Assembly: GCA_963402885.1 (NCBI GenBank)
Contig: OY727096.1
Location: 31,601,820 to 31,665,819 of the forward strand
DNA from: Antedon bifida
Taxonomy: Eukaryota; Echinodermata; Crinoidea; Comatulida; Antedonidae
DNA length: 64,000 bases
Direction of reading: 5' to 3'
Part shown: in pieces, positions 63,925 to 64,000 of the stretch
How the letters are laid out: each line of letters begins with the position of its first letter
How positions within the stretch are numbered: the first letter of the stretch is position 1
Made by a program: the position numbers and the translations under genes
The notes under the pieces: generated by a model
What the model was told of the DNA's origin: nothing
The model's input: only the letters and a program-made list of their open reading frames with translations
Databases searched by the model: none

Positions 63925-64000
63925 ATTGATATTGCAAATACTCTTTTGGCACCAGGCCAGAAAAAAAAACCAAAACAAGTCTCATATTAGATGACAATTA

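Larger units (their letters stand above)
56673..64000. other. Probable long PFK intron, repeat-filled
   Basis: No further PFK exon was recognised on the minus strand, and no gene on the plus strand. Repeats listed separately cover part of it: SINEs, a hAT-like MITE, a TTAA MITE, an AAGCTCTGTC MITE and several tandem repeats. If the next PFK exon lies beyond 64000, this is an intron of more than 7.3 kb. Confidence 0.5.

Overview
AT-rich genomic DNA from an animal. Genes have spliced GT-AG introns, and much of the space between exons holds SINEs, MITEs, a LINE fragment and minisatellites. Large animal-type iterative polyketide synthases (PKS), CAP, SC5D and PFK orthologues, and the frequent motif taggcctac, suggest a marine deuterostome, most likely an echinoderm. 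A crinoid is only a guess.

Layout: (1) 1-2240, AT-rich DNA with no gene. (2) PKS-A, 3141-13012 (+), four coding exons, 2442 aa. Intron 2 carries a 5'-truncated L2/CR1-like LINE just behind the splice donor. (3) An intergenic stretch with a perfect 125-bp tandem duplication and two ~0.5-kb inverted-repeat arms. (4) PKS-B, 18105-28351 (+), a tandem paralogue with identical intron phases but one reading-frame break near 24250. (5) CAP (adenylyl cyclase-associated protein), 30507-36336 (+), 11 coding exons, 490 aa, followed by a 23-bp minisatellite. (6) SC5D-like sterol C5-desaturase, 42525-44247 (+), with a long unfamiliar C-terminal tail. (7) 44.2-52.2 kb, gene-poor, with a few repeats. (8) The 3' half of phosphofructokinase (PFK), 52166-56672 (-), six exons. 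Its N-terminal exons were not found and should lie beyond the right edge, which makes 56.7-64 kb mostly one long repeat-filled intron.

The most notable content is the PKS pair. Both read KS-AT-DH-pseudoKR-degenerate ER-like-KR-ACP-TE, and every expected catalytic motif is visible apart from an ER cofactor loop. The copies are clearly diverged overall but share islands of identical DNA over the KS and AT catalytic motifs (213 bp and 95 bp), a pattern expected from gene conversion. This is a candidate locus for a secreted or pigment polyketide; the product cannot be read from the sequence. CAP, SC5D and PFK are ordinary housekeeping genes with no evident functional link to the PKS pair.
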